Assembly: GCF_003700275.1 (NCBI RefSeq)
Contig: NZ_RBRE01000013.1
Coordinates: 1 to 64,000, forward strand
Origin: Pseudomonas cichorii
GTDB lineage: Bacteria; Pseudomonadota; Gammaproteobacteria; Pseudomonadales; Pseudomonadaceae
DNA: 64,000 nt
Reading direction: 5' to 3'
The notes beneath the pieces were generated by a model. It was not told the DNA's origin, made no database searches, and saw only the letters and a program-made list of their open reading frames with translations. This document shows positions 27,583 to 36,622 of the stretch, piece after piece. Numbering within the stretch: the stretch's first letter is position 1; every line of letters starts with the position of its first letter. The position numbers were made by a program, and so were the translations under genes.

Positions 27583-28815
27583 TCAGTGAGATTCAGAAGG
27601 ATTGAGGGCCTGGTCGATCAGTTCGATCCAGTGCCGCACCGGGGTCCGGTTGGCACCCGCGAGATGAGTCTGGCAGCCGATATTGGCGGTGGCGATCACT
27701 TGCGGCTTGCCGCTTTCCAGAGCGTTCATCCGGTTGTCGCGCAGTTGGCGTGACAAGTCTGGCTGGGTGATGGAATAGGTGCCTGCCGAGCCGCAGCATA
27801 AATGCCCGTCCGGCACGGCTGTCAGGTTGAAGCCTAGACGTGATAACACTCGCTCGACTTCTCCGCCAAGTTTCTGTGCGTGCTGCAACGTGCAAGGGCA
27901 ATGGAACGCCAGCCGCAGGTCGCTTTTGATGCCCAGATCCTGCAAGGGTTCATCGCGCAGCACTTCCACCAGATCCCGGGCCAGCGCGCTGACCCGCACC
28001 GCCTTTTGGGCGTAGGCGGGGTCGTGGCGTAGCAGATGACCATAGTCCTTTATGAAGGCTCCGCAACCGCTGGCAGTCTGGATGATCGATTCGGCGCCGT
28101 TTTCAATGGCTGGCCACCAGGCATCGATATTGCGCCGTGCCCGATCCAGCCCGGCGTGCTGCGCGTTCAGATGGTAGTCCACGGCGCCGCAGCAACCGGC
28201 CTCGCTGGCGGGGCTCACGCTGATGCCGAGACGATCCAGCACCCGCGCGGTGGCCGCATTGGTGTTGGGCGACAGGCCTGGCTGCACGCAGCCTTCCAGC
28301 ATCAGTACCTGGCGTGAGTGGCGTGCTGGCGGACGATTCCCCGCTGGATGGATGGCGGCGGGAAGCTTGGTTTTCAGGCCATCAGGCAACAGCGGGCGAA
28401 AGGTATTGCCCAGCCTGGTCAGGGATTTGAACAGCCCGGGACGTGGCACGACGTGGCGCAGGCCGTCGCGTAACAGCCGCTGGCCCAGTGGTCGCGGCAC
28501 GGCGGCATCGACCACTGCCCGCCCGATGTCCAGCAGGTTGTGATAATCCACGCCGGACGGGCAGGTGGTTTCGCAGTTGCGACAGCTCAGGCAGCGGTCC
28601 AGATGCAGTTGGGTTTTCTCGGTGACTTCATTGCCTTCCAGCACTTGCTTGATCAGGTAGATACGCCCGCGAGGGCCGTCGAGTTCATCGCCGAGCAATT
28701 GATAGGTCGGGCAGGTGGCATTGCAGAAGCCGCAATGCACGCAACTGCGCAGAATGCTTTCGGCTTCTTCGGCGCGGGGCAGTTGTCTGGCGTGTTCGCT
28801 CAAGGTGGTCTGCAT
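27583..28815 (-). CDS. glcF: Glycolate oxidase iron-sulphur subunit
   Basis: The 410-residue protein has two ferredoxin-type 4Fe-4S motifs, C25-x2-C28-x2-C31-x3-C35 (CVHCGFCNATCP) and C75-x2-C78-x2-C81-x3-C85 (CLSCRNCETTCP), then two CCG-type domains (GCCGAVDYHLN and LCCGSAGTYS) that bind a further cluster in the heterodisulphide-reductase-like fold. It passes electrons from GlcDE to the membrane quinone pool. It starts 3 bases after the glcE stop. Confidence 0.95.
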   Translation of the reverse strand: MQTTLSEHARQLPRAEEAESILRSCVHCGFCNATCPTYQLLGDELDGPRGRIYLIKQVLEGNEVTEKTQLHLDRCLSCRNCETTCPSGVDYHNLLDIGRAVVDAAVPRPLGQRLLRDGLRHVVPRPGLFKSLTRLGNTFRPLLPDGLKTKLPAAIHPAGNRPPARHSRQVLMLEGCVQPGLSPNTNAATARVLDRLGISVSPASEAGCCGAVDYHLNAQHAGLDRARRNIDAWWPAIENGAESIIQTASGCGAFIKDYGHLLRHDPAYAQKAVRVSALARDLVEVLRDEPLQDLGIKSDLRLAFHCPCTLQHAQKLGGEVERVLSRLGFNLTAVPDGHLCCGSAGTYSITQPDLSRQLRDNRMNALESGKPQVIATANIGCQTHLAGANRTPVRHWIELIDQALNPSESH

Positions 28816-28818
28816 GAT

Positions 28819-29880
28819 TCAGAACTCCGCGTACATTCGGCCAGGGTTGAAGATGCCCTGCGGATCGAGCCGGGCCTTGAGTTGCTGGTGATAGCGCAGC
28901 AAGGGTGCAGTCATCGGCTGGAACGGACTGTCCTCGTGGCCAGGCTGGTAGCAGGTCGCATGTCCGCCGACAGCCGTGACCATGTCGCGAATCGTTGTGC
29001 CGGCTGCCTCGGATTTCAGCCAGCGTTGCGCGCCGCCCCAGTCGATCAGTTGCTCGCCCGGCAGGTTCAGTACGCCCGTGTTATTGGGCACCGACAGGCG
29101 CCACAGCGTTCGGCCGTCGCGAAAGAAGTCCAGACGCTGTTCGTTGAGGTCCTGCCAGTAAGCGGAGTCCAGTTCTTCGCCGCCGAGGCTGTCACGGGCA
29201 GCGCTTACCGAGCCTTCGCCGCCTTCGAGGCGCAGGCGCAATACACGTCCGTCATGACTGGCGGCGCTGATCGGTATGGGGTGCTGACCCCATTCGGCCA
29301 GGCATTGCAGGGCTCGGGCGCTGTCCATTGGCACAGCGATACTGCTGCACAGGCGTGGTTTGGGCAGGACCTTGAGTGAGACTTCGGTCAGCAGCCCCAG
29401 ACAACCCAGGCTGCCCGCCATCAATCGCGAGACGTCGTAACCGGCGACGTTTTTCATGACCTCGCCGCCGAAGCGCAAGTGCTTGCCCAGCCCGGTAATC
29501 ACCCTGGTGCCCAGCACGAAGTCGCGCACCGAACCGCTCCATGGCCTGCGCGGCCCGGACAGCCCGGCAGCGACCATGCCGCCGAGGGTGGCATCGCCAA
29601 ACGCCGGTGGTTCGCAAGGCAGCATCTGACCGGCATCATCGAGTACCTGCAGCAGCTCGCTCAACGGGGTGCCGGCGCGAGCGGTAATCACCAGCTCCGT
29701 CGGGTCGTAGCTGACAATCCCTCTGTGCTCGCGAGTATCGAGCACTTGGCCTGCCAGGTTACGACCCAGGAACGATTTGCTGTTGCCGCCCTGAATCCGC
29801 AGCGGTGTAGTGTCGTGCAAGGCCTGGTTGACCTGATCGAGCAGGGCCTGGCTGGCATCGTGGTCATGTGTCGGCGCCAT
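28819..29880 (-). CDS. glcE: Glycolate oxidase FAD-binding subunit
   Basis: The 353-residue protein has a PCMH-type FAD domain with TPLRIQGGNSKSFLGRNLAG, YDPTELVITARAGTPLSEL, and GGMVAAGLSGPRRPWSGSVRD. It is the smaller flavin subunit of the GlcDEF complex that oxidises glycolate to glyoxylate. Its ATG overlaps the glcD stop by one base. Confidence 0.95.
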   Translation of the reverse strand: MAPTHDHDASQALLDQVNQALHDTTPLRIQGGNSKSFLGRNLAGQVLDTREHRGIVSYDPTELVITARAGTPLSELLQVLDDAGQMLPCEPPAFGDATLGGMVAAGLSGPRRPWSGSVRDFVLGTRVITGLGKHLRFGGEVMKNVAGYDVSRLMAGSLGCLGLLTEVSLKVLPKPRLCSSIAVPMDSARALQCLAEWGQHPIPISAASHDGRVLRLRLEGGEGSVSAARDSLGGEELDSAYWQDLNEQRLDFFRDGRTLWRLSVPNNTGVLNLPGEQLIDWGGAQRWLKSEAAGTTIRDMVTAVGGHATCYQPGHEDSPFQPMTAPLLRYHQQLKARLDPQGIFNPGRMYAEF

Positions 29881-31379
29881 CAGAAACGCTCCAGCTCGGG
29901 GAAGGGCAACTGGCCCGCATGCACATGCATCGCGCCGAATTCCGCACAGCGATGCAGGGTCGGAATGTTCTTGCCGGGGTTGAGCAGGCCGCTGGCATCG
30001 AAGGCTGCCTTTATCGCGTGGAAAAAGGTCAGCTCATCGCTGTTGAACTGCGCGCACATCTGATTGATCTTTTCCCGGCCGACACCGTGTTCGCCGGTGA
30101 TGCTGCCGCCGACTTCGACGCACAGCTCAAGGATCTTGCCGCCGAGGTTTTCGGCGCGTTCCAGCTCGCCCGGCTGGTTGGCATCGAACAGGATCAGCGG
30201 GTGCATGTTGCCGTCTCCGGCATGAAACACATTGGCAACCCGCAGGCCGTACTCCTCGGACAACCGGGCAATGCCGCGCAATACGCCGGGCAGTTCCCTG
30301 CGCGGAATGGTGCCGTCCATGCAGTAATAGTCCGGTGACAGACGCCCGACTGCCGGGAAGGCATTCTTGCGTCCGGCCCAGAAACGCACGCGCTCGGCTT
30401 CGTCCCTGGCCTGCCGCAGTTCGGTGGCGCCAGCCCTGCTCAGCACTTCGCGAACCCGCTCGCAGTCGGCATGCACATCGGCTTCGACGCCATCGAGTTC
30501 GCAGAGCAGGATGGCTTCGGCATCCACCGGATAACCGGCATGGATAAAGTCTTCGGCGGCACGAATCGCCAGGTTGTCCATCATTTCCAGGCCGCCGGGA
30601 ATGATGCCGGCGGCGATGATATCGCCCACCGCCCGGCCAGCCTTTTCCACCGAATCGAAGGCCGCCAGCAGCACTTTGGCCACCTGCGGCTTGGGCAACA
30701 GTTTGACGGTTACTTCGGTAATGACCCCGAGCATGCCTTCGGAGCCGGTAAACAATGCGAGCAGATCGAAACCGGGCGAATCCAGTGCCTCGCTGCCCAG
30801 GGTCATGGGTTCACCCTCGACACTGAGCATCTCGACCTTGAGCAGGTTGTGGACGGTCAGGCCGTACTTGAGGCAATGCACGCCACCGGCATTTTCCGCG
30901 ACATTGCCGCCAATGGAGCAGGCAATCTGCGAGGACGGGTCTGGCGCGTAATACAAGCCGTGTGGCGCAGCGGCCTGGGAAATTGCCAGGTTGCGGACAC
31001 CGGGCTGGACCCGTGCCAGGCGGGCAGCGGGGTTGATTTCCAGTATCTGGTTGAAGCGCGCCATCACCAGCAGCACACCTTTTTCCAGCGGCAGGGCACC
31101 ACCGGAAAGGCCTGTGCCTGCGCCACGCGCCACCACCGGCACATGCCGCTTGTGACACAGCCGGAGCAGGGTCTGCACTTGCTCGATATGCCGGGGCAAG
31201 GCCACCAGCATGGGCGTGGTGCGATAGGCGGACAGGCCATCGCACTCATAGGGCCGCAGCTCCTCGGGGCGATGCAGGATATCCAGATCGGGCAATTGCT
31301 GTTGCAGCTCGTCCAGCAGTTGCTGCTTGTCGACGGCAGGCAGGACGCCATCGATGCGTTCGTCGTAAAGAATATTCAT
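29880..31379 (-). CDS. glcD: Glycolate oxidase catalytic subunit
   Basis: The 499-residue product starts at ATG 31379 (MNILYDERIDGVLPAVDKQQ); a further in-frame ATG at 31472 lies across the operator region and is rejected. The FAD domain shows VVARGAGTGLSGGALPLEKG, PDPSSQIACSIGGNVAENAG and GLTVHNLLKVEM, and the C-terminal oxidase domain ends GSITGEHGVGREKINQM. It oxidises glycolate (and D-lactate) to glyoxylate. First gene of glcDEFG-glcB, divergent from glcC. Confidence 0.95.
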   Translation of the reverse strand: MNILYDERIDGVLPAVDKQQLLDELQQQLPDLDILHRPEELRPYECDGLSAYRTTPMLVALPRHIEQVQTLLRLCHKRHVPVVARGAGTGLSGGALPLEKGVLLVMARFNQILEINPAARLARVQPGVRNLAISQAAAPHGLYYAPDPSSQIACSIGGNVAENAGGVHCLKYGLTVHNLLKVEMLSVEGEPMTLGSEALDSPGFDLLALFTGSEGMLGVITEVTVKLLPKPQVAKVLLAAFDSVEKAGRAVGDIIAAGIIPGGLEMMDNLAIRAAEDFIHAGYPVDAEAILLCELDGVEADVHADCERVREVLSRAGATELRQARDEAERVRFWAGRKNAFPAVGRLSPDYYCMDGTIPRRELPGVLRGIARLSEEYGLRVANVFHAGDGNMHPLILFDANQPGELERAENLGGKILELCVEVGGSITGEHGVGREKINQMCAQFNSDELTFFHAIKAAFDASGLLNPGKNIPTLHRCAEFGAMHVHAGQLPFPELERF

Positions 31380-31494
31380 GGTGCAACCCAGTATTGTTTT
31401 TGTCGGGCGTGCGTGACCGGTTTCAGGCAGCGGTTGACTTGCATCATTGGCGCTCGCGGCTTTACTGTCCATGCCTGAGATGAATGGTCGAACC

Positions 31495-31505
31495 AGTTTT
31501 TCAGA
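31495..31505. promoter_or_regulatory. GlcC operator-like site 1
   Basis: TGGT-CGA-ACCA, a perfect palindrome with a three-base centre, about 110 bases upstream of glcD. Confidence 0.6.
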
Positions 31506-31562
31506 ATCCTGAGAAGTTGACTGTTAAAAAAGCCATTTAAAAACAGTTGCTTGAAACTGGTT

Positions 31563-31572
31563 TGGTTGACCA
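31563..31572. promoter_or_regulatory. GlcC operator-like site 2
   Basis: TGGT-TG-ACCA, a perfect ten-base palindrome between the two divergent starts. Confidence 0.6.
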
Positions 31573-31591
31573 TCGGTTTTTATCCGTGATC

Positions 31592-31602
31592 TGGTCATAC
31601 CA
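31592..31602. promoter_or_regulatory. GlcC operator-like site 3
   Basis: TGGT-CAT-ACCA, a perfect palindrome with a three-base centre, 12 bases before the glcC start. Confidence 0.6.
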
Positions 31603-31614
31603 GTGGAGGCGAGG

Positions 31615-32382
31615 ATGGACGGCTCGGTAAAGCAGCGGGTCCCGCAAGTGGCGGATGTGGTGTGTGAGCGTATCGAACGCTTGATCGTCGATGGCGTCCT
31701 GAAGGTGGGGCAGTTGTTGCCGTCCGAGCGACGCCTGACCGAAAAGCTCGGCGTGTCGCGTACCGCCTTGCGTGAAGGCCTGAAGCTGCTGCGGGCGCGG
31801 GGCATCATCGAAACCGAACAGGGCAAGGGCTCGTTTGTCGCGCAGATGAACAGCCAGCAGCAGGTGTCGCCGCTGATGCACCTGTTCGGCTCGCAACCGC
31901 GCACGCTGTACGACCTGTTTGAAGTGCGCAGCCTGCTGGAAGGCGAGTCGGCGCGACTGGCAGCGCTGCGCGGCACCGATGCGGATTTTGTCCTGATCAC
32001 CCGCAGTTACGACGCGCTGGTCGCCGCCCATAGCCGGGAACTGGAGGCTGGCGAGCATGCCCGGCTCGATCACGCTTTTCATCTGGCCATCTGCGAGGCT
32101 TCGCATAATCCGGTGCTGGTGCAGACCTTGCGCTCGTTGACCGATCTGTTGCTCAACACTGTCTATGCCTCGGTCAACAACCTTTATCACCGCGAAGCAC
32201 AGAAGCGTCAGATCGATCGCCAGCATGCCCGTCTGTACAACGCCGTGACCGGCCGTCTGCCGGAACAGGCACGCAAGGCCGCGTTGGCGCATATCCAGAG
32301 TATTTGCGAGAACCTGCGGGAAATCGAAAACGAAGAACAACGGCTGGTGCGCTCGACCTTGCGCCTGGAAGGGTGGGCATGA
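31615..32382 (+). CDS. glcC: Glycolate regulator GlcC (FadR-type GntR family)
   Basis: The 255-residue product starts at ATG 31615 with GGAGGCGAGG upstream. The winged helix (about 10-75, LLPSERRLTEKLGVSRTALRE) is followed by an FCD ligand domain with the metal-binding residues D and H in LDHAFHLAICEASHN and the RQIDRQHARLYNAV end. It lies divergent from glcD and has three TGGT-N2/3-ACCA sites in the shared promoter, the operator type of the FadR/PdhR group. It should sense glycolate. Confidence 0.93.
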   Translation: MDGSVKQRVPQVADVVCERIERLIVDGVLKVGQLLPSERRLTEKLGVSRTALREGLKLLRARGIIETEQGKGSFVAQMNSQQQVSPLMHLFGSQPRTLYDLFEVRSLLEGESARLAALRGTDADFVLITRSYDALVAAHSRELEAGEHARLDHAFHLAICEASHNPVLVQTLRSLTDLLLNTVYASVNNLYHREAQKRQIDRQHARLYNAVTGRLPEQARKAALAHIQSICENLREIENEEQRLVRSTLRLEGWA

Positions 32383-32390
32383 GTGAGCGC

Positions 32391-32442
32391 TTGACAGGCT
32401 TACAGTGAACGCGCAATTTACGCATCACGTAATTCGGTTACG
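32391..32442 (+). promoter_or_regulatory. maiA promoter with HmgR-like composite operator
   Basis: TTGACA at 32391 is spaced 17 bases from CAATTT, and the operator TTACG-N5-CGTAA-N5-TTACG occupies 32418-32442 over the -10 region. The same composite is at hmgA (35247-35271). An IclR-type repressor bound here would block initiation. Confidence 0.7.
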
Positions 32443-32472
32443 AAAAATAATAATGAGTGTTTGAGGGTTGTT

Positions 32473-32491
32473 CGCGAATGAATTCGCTCCC
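32473..32491. repeat. REP-like half element overlapping maiA start
   Basis: CGCGAATGAATTCGCTCCC matches the repeat at 5861. The maiA ATG (32478) lies within it. Confidence 0.7.
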
Positions 32492-33143
32492 CCGAGATGC
32501 GCCCCGCCTTGAGCTGTTTACCTACTATCGCTCGACGTCCAGCTATCGCGTGCGCATCGCCCTGGCCCTGAAAGGGCTGGATTACACCGCGATCCCGGTC
32601 AATCTGCTCGGCGAGGTTGGCGAACATCTCAAGCCCGGATACAAGGCCGTCAATCCGCAGGGCAGGGTGCCCGCCTTGCGGCTGGAAAGCGGTGAAATCA
32701 TCACTCAGTCGCCTGCCATCATCGAATACCTCGAAGAGCGTTATCCTGATCAGCCATTGCTTTCGACGGACCTGGTATTGCGCGCCCGGCAACGGGCGGT
32801 TGCAGCGTTGATCGGTTGCGATATCCATCCACTGCACAATGTCTCGGTGCTCAACCGTTTGCGCGGCATGGGCCATGACGAGGCGGACATTTCAGGCTGG
32901 ATTGGCCACTGGATCGCTGAAGGCTTGCAGGCCGTCGAGCAGTTGATTGACGGGACCGCCTTCTGTTTTGGCAATGAGCCAAGCGTGGCGGATGTGTATC
33001 TTCTGCCGCAGGTGTACGCTGCAAGACGTTTCAAGGTCGATCTGGGTGCCTGTCCGCGTATCACCCGGGTCGAGCAACGGGCGCTGACTTATCCTGCCTT
33101 TCAGAAGGCCCACCCGGATGCACAACCGGACAAGCCGGACTAG
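32478..33143 (+). CDS. maiA: Maleylacetoacetate isomerase
   Basis: The 221-residue zeta-class glutathione S-transferase isomerises maleylacetoacetate to fumarylacetoacetate. Marks are YYRSTSSYRVRIALALKG (the catalytic serine region), VPALRLESGEIITQSPAIIEYLEERYP and CDIHPLHNVSVLN. The start is ATG 32478, with GAGGG 10 bases upstream, giving an unusual N terminus MNSLPRDAPRLELF that comes from a REP-like repeat. An in-frame GTG at 32457 is the alternative. It is apart from hmgA-fahA and precedes hpd. Confidence 0.92.
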   Translation: MNSLPRDAPRLELFTYYRSTSSYRVRIALALKGLDYTAIPVNLLGEVGEHLKPGYKAVNPQGRVPALRLESGEIITQSPAIIEYLEERYPDQPLLSTDLVLRARQRAVAALIGCDIHPLHNVSVLNRLRGMGHDEADISGWIGHWIAEGLQAVEQLIDGTAFCFGNEPSVADVYLLPQVYAARRFKVDLGACPRITRVEQRALTYPAFQKAHPDAQPDKPD

Positions 33144-33288
33144 GCTGAAACTTATGAAAACTTTAGGTCTGCAACTGATTTTCGGTGATTTCCTTGCCCG
33201 CAGTGTCCGCGGCATTTCCTGTGCGCCGCCCGCAGAAAAGTGATTTGCGCTGTTTCGTTTTGTCACTTTTCCTGCAAGGAGCCAGACC

Positions 33289-34365
33289 ATGGCTGATCTC
33301 TACGAAAACCCGATGGGCCTGATGGGCTTTGAATTCATCGAATTCGCCTCGCCAACCCCCGGCACGCTTGAGCCTGTCTTTCAGATGATGGGCTTTACCA
33401 AGGTCGCGACGCACCGCTCCAAGGATGTGGTGCTGTATCGCCAGGGTGCGATCAATCTGATTCTCAACAACGAACCCCATAGCCTGGCTTCCTATTTTGC
33501 GGCCGAACACGGACCGTCGGTGTGCGGCATGGCGTTTCGGGTCAAGGATGCGCAGAAAGCCTACAACCGCGCCCTGGAACTGGGCGCGCAGCCCGTGGAA
33601 ATCGCCACCGGGCCGATGGAGTTGCGCTTGCCGGCGATCAAGGGCATTGGCGGTGCGCCGCTGTACCTGATCGACCGCTTTGGCGAGGGCACGTCGATCT
33701 ATGACATCGACTTCAATTTCATCGAAGGTGTCGAGCGGCATCCGGTGGGTGCCGGCCTGCAGTTCATCGATCACCTGACCCACAACGTCTATCGCGGACG
33801 CATGGCGTATTGGGCGAATTTCTATGAAAAGCTGTTCAACTTTCGGGAAATCCGCTACTTCGACATCAAGGGTGAATACACCGGCCTGACTTCCAAGGCG
33901 ATGACTGCGCCCGATGGCATGATCCGCATTCCGCTGAATGAAGAGTCTTCAAAAGGCGCCGGGCAGATCGAAGAGTTCCTGATGCAGTTCAACGGTGAGG
34001 GCATCCAGCATGTGGCGTTCTTCACCGACGACCTGATCAAGACCTGGGATGCCCTGAAAACCACCGGCATGCGCTTCATGACCGCGCCGCCAGACACTTA
34101 TTACGAAATGCTTGAAGGTCGTCTGCCTGATCATGGCGAGCCCGAGGCCGAACTCAAGGCACGCGGCATTCTGCTCGATGGCACGTCCGAAGGCGGACAG
34201 CGCCGCTTGCTGTTGCAGATATTCTCTGAAACCCTGATGGGGCCGGTGTTCTTCGAGTTCATCCAGCGCAAGGGCGATGACGGGTTCGGTGAGGGCAATT
34301 TCAAGGCGTTGTTCGAGTCCATCGAGCGGGATCAGATTCGCCGTGGAGTGTTGATGGCGGAGTGA
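33289..34365 (+). CDS. hpd: 4-Hydroxyphenylpyruvate dioxygenase
   Basis: The 358-residue protein converts 4-hydroxyphenylpyruvate to homogentisate with loss of CO2. The iron ligands are the histidines of FIDHLTHNV (about 163) and [11 protein letters not shown] (about 241) and the glutamate of [19 protein letters not shown] (about 320). ATG is preceded by CAAGGAG. It lies 145 bases after maiA and probably shares its promoter. It feeds hmgA. Confidence 0.97.
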   Translation: MADLYENPMGLMGFEFIEFASPTPGTLEPVFQMMGFTKVATHRSKDVVLYRQGAINLILNNEPHSLASYFAAEHGPSVCGMAFRVKDAQKAYNRALELGAQPVEIATGPMELRLPAIKGIGGAPLYLIDRFGEGTSIYDIDFNFIEGVERHPVGAGLQFIDHLTHNVYRGRMAYWANFYEKLFNFREIRYFDIKGEYTGLTSKAMTAPDGMIRIPLNEESSKGAGQIEEFLMQFNGEGIQHVAFFTDDLIKTWDALKTTGMRFMTAPPDTYYEMLEGRLPDHGEPEAELKARGILLDGTSEGGQRRLLLQIFSETLMGPVFFEFIQRKGDDGFGEGNFKALFESIERDQIRRGVLMAE

Positions 34366-34384
34366 TTGTTCGCTCAATTGATCC

Positions 34385-34418
34385 GGGTGGGCGAATTCAT
34401 TCGCGAAAGTCCCCACCC
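34385..34418. terminator. Hairpin between convergent hpd and hmgR, REP-like
   Basis: GGGTGGG and CCCACCC close a long stem with an inner CGAATTCATTCG palindrome, the same repeat family as at 5861. It lies between the two converging stops. Confidence 0.65.
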
Positions 34419-35185
34419 ATTCTTCCACTGATGGCCCGTGCCGTTTCAAGCAAACGGCCAGCAGCCAGATCCTGGGTCTGGCCCGTCAACAGCGCACCTG
34501 AACCCACCACGGTCACCACGCCTGCCAGTTTGTTGCCCATGGCGAAGACCGGGCTGGACACGGCGTTGACACCGGGCATCAACAAACCATGGATCTGGTG
34601 CACACCCTTGGCGCGAATCTGTTCGATATGCAGCTCGACGTCCTTGAGCTGCGCTTCGTTCAGGTGAGGTGTTTCCTGTTCCCTGAGTACGCCTGTTTCG
34701 CCAGCGGCCAGGAAACTGGCGAATACCAGTCCGGTTGAGGAGCCGAGCAGCGGCAATACCGAGCCGATCTGGGTTACCAGGGTGATCGCGCCGGTGGAGG
34801 GCTCGACGTAGACCACGGTCGGTCCCTTGTTGCCCCATACAGCCAGAAAACAGGTTTGATTGAGTTCGTCGCGCAAGCTGGCCAGATGAGGCGCGGCGAC
34901 TTTCAGGACGTCCAGTTTGCCTAACGAAGCCAGCCCGACCTGCAAGGCTTCACGACCCAGGCCGTAGTGGTTGGTGACGCCATCCTGTTCGGCAAAACCA
35001 CTGGCAATCAGCGCCTGCAGATAGCGATGGACCTTGCTGGCCGGCATGCCCAGGTGTTCAGCCAGTTTCGACAGCGAGGTCGAAGGTGTCAGTTCGGCCA
35101 GGGCCTTGAGCACGCCCAGGCCGACTTCGGCTGCCTGAACCTTTTGCTGGCGCCCGTTTGCAGGGCTTTCGATGTCATCGCTCAT
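34397..35185 (-). CDS. hmgR: Homogentisate pathway repressor HmgR (IclR family)
   Basis: The 262-residue product has an IclR winged helix (about 15-75, STSLSKLAEHLGMPASKVHRYL) and an effector domain (about 85-255, with LNQTCFLAVWGNKGPTVVYVEP and LLPLLGSSTGLVFASF). It lies divergent from hmgA with a TTACG-CGTAA-TTACG site between them, also present at maiA. In P. putida HmgR represses hmgABC and is released by homogentisate; I assign the same role. Confidence 0.9.
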   Translation of the reverse strand: MSDDIESPANGRQQKVQAAEVGLGVLKALAELTPSTSLSKLAEHLGMPASKVHRYLQALIASGFAEQDGVTNHYGLGREALQVGLASLGKLDVLKVAAPHLASLRDELNQTCFLAVWGNKGPTVVYVEPSTGAITLVTQIGSVLPLLGSSTGLVFASFLAAGETGVLREQETPHLNEAQLKDVELHIEQIRAKGVHQIHGLLMPGVNAVSSPVFAMGNKLAGVVTVVGSGALLTGQTQDLAAGRLLETARAISGRMGGDFRE

Positions 35186-35224
35186 AAGGGATTACGTGCC
35201 AGTCCGGAAAGGCAGCTTTATAGC

Positions 35225-35271
35225 TTGACCACCCCGCAAACTCAAATTACGTTATGCGTAAACTGTTTACG
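35225..35271 (+). promoter_or_regulatory. hmgA promoter with HmgR-like composite operator
   Basis: TTGACC at 35225 stands 17 bases before TACGTT, and TTACG-N5-CGTAA-N5-TTACG covers 35247-35271, over the -10. The layout equals that of the maiA promoter at 32391. Confidence 0.72.
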
Positions 35272-35317
35272 ATTTTTCGCTACGCAGCCATGTGACCAAT
35301 AAAAACAAGAGGTCCAG

Positions 35318-36622
35318 ATGCCTACTCATCCCGAACACCAACCACTGCTGTACCAGCCCGGTTTCGGTAACCACTTCAGCAGCGAAGCGCTTCCCGATGC
35401 ACTGCCGGTCGGTCAGAACTCTCCGCAAAAACACCCTTTGGGACTGTATGCCGAATTGCTCTCCGGTACGGCCTTCACGGTTCCGCGGGCCGAGGCCCGG
35501 CGCACCTGGCTGTACCGGATCAAGCCATCTGCCGTCCATTCCCGGTATGAGCGTCTGGCGCAGCAGATCGTTGGTCTGGAACAAGGTCCGATTACGCCCA
35601 ATCGCCTGCGCTGGAATGCCTTCGATGTTCCTGCGACAGCCACCGACTTCCTCGACGGCCTGATTGCCCTGGCCAGTACCAGCGCGGCCGATCAGGCCGA
35701 TGGCGTAAGTATTTATGTGTATCGCGCCAATACCTCCATGCAGCGGGCGTTCTTCAATGCCGATGGCGAATGGCTGGTGGTGCCGCAGCAGGGCAGGCTG
35801 CGCATCGTCACGGAGTTGGGGCTGCTGGATATCGAACCACATGAAATCGCGGTACTGCCGCGCGGCATGAAATTCAGGGTGCAACTGCTGGATGCCACTG
35901 CCCGCGGCTATATCTGCGAAAACCACGGTTGTGCATTGCGTCTGCCGGATCTGGGGCCTATCGGCAGTAACGGGCTGGCCAATCCTCGCGACTTTATGGC
36001 CCCTGTCGCGTGTTTCGAGAATAGCGACACGCCGGTTGAACTGGTGCAGAAATTTCTCGGCGAACTCTGGTCCACAACCCTGGCGCATTCGCCGTTCGAC
36101 GTGGTGGCCTGGCATGGCAATAACGTGCCGTACAAATATGACCTGCGCCGTTTCAATACTTTGGGAACGGTCAGCTTCGATCATCCGGACCCTTCGATTT
36201 TCACGGTGCTCACGGCGCCCGGAGCGGTTCACGGGCAGGCCAATGTCGATTTCGTGATCTTCCCGCCACGCTGGATGGTCGCGGAAAATACCTTCCGTCC
36301 ACCCTGGTTTCATCGCAACCTGATGAACGAATTCATGGGCCTGATCGAGGGCGTCTACGATGCCAAGGCCGAGGGCTTCATGCCCGGCGGGGCGTCGTTG
36401 CACAACTGCATGAGCGCCCATGGGCCGGACAATGCCACCGCGCAAAAGGCCATCGCCGCCGAGCTCAAGCCGCACAAGATCGATAACACCCTGGCCTTCA
36501 TGTTCGAGACCGGCAAGGTCCTGCGCCCCAGCCGTCATGCGCTGGAGTGCGAACAACTGCAAAGCGATTACGACGCTTGCTGGAATGACATGGTCAGGAT
36601 TTTCAATAAGGAATTGCCTTGA
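35318..36622 (+). CDS. hmgA: Homogentisate 1,2-dioxygenase
   Basis: The 434-residue protein opens the homogentisate ring to maleylacetoacetate. Landmarks are [20 protein letters not shown] near the N terminus, the iron-site segments [37 protein letters not shown] and [12 protein letters not shown] with conserved histidines and glutamate. The next gene starts one base over its stop. Confidence 0.97.
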   Translation: MPTHPEHQPLLYQPGFGNHFSSEALPDALPVGQNSPQKHPLGLYAELLSGTAFTVPRAEARRTWLYRIKPSAVHSRYERLAQQIVGLEQGPITPNRLRWNAFDVPATATDFLDGLIALASTSAADQADGVSIYVYRANTSMQRAFFNADGEWLVVPQQGRLRIVTELGLLDIEPHEIAVLPRGMKFRVQLLDATARGYICENHGCALRLPDLGPIGSNGLANPRDFMAPVACFENSDTPVELVQKFLGELWSTTLAHSPFDVVAWHGNNVPYKYDLRRFNTLGTVSFDHPDPSIFTVLTAPGAVHGQANVDFVIFPPRWMVAENTFRPPWFHRNLMNEFMGLIEGVYDAKAEGFMPGGASLHNCMSAHGPDNATAQKAIAAELKPHKIDNTLAFMFETGKVLRPSRHALECEQLQSDYDACWNDMVRIFNKELP

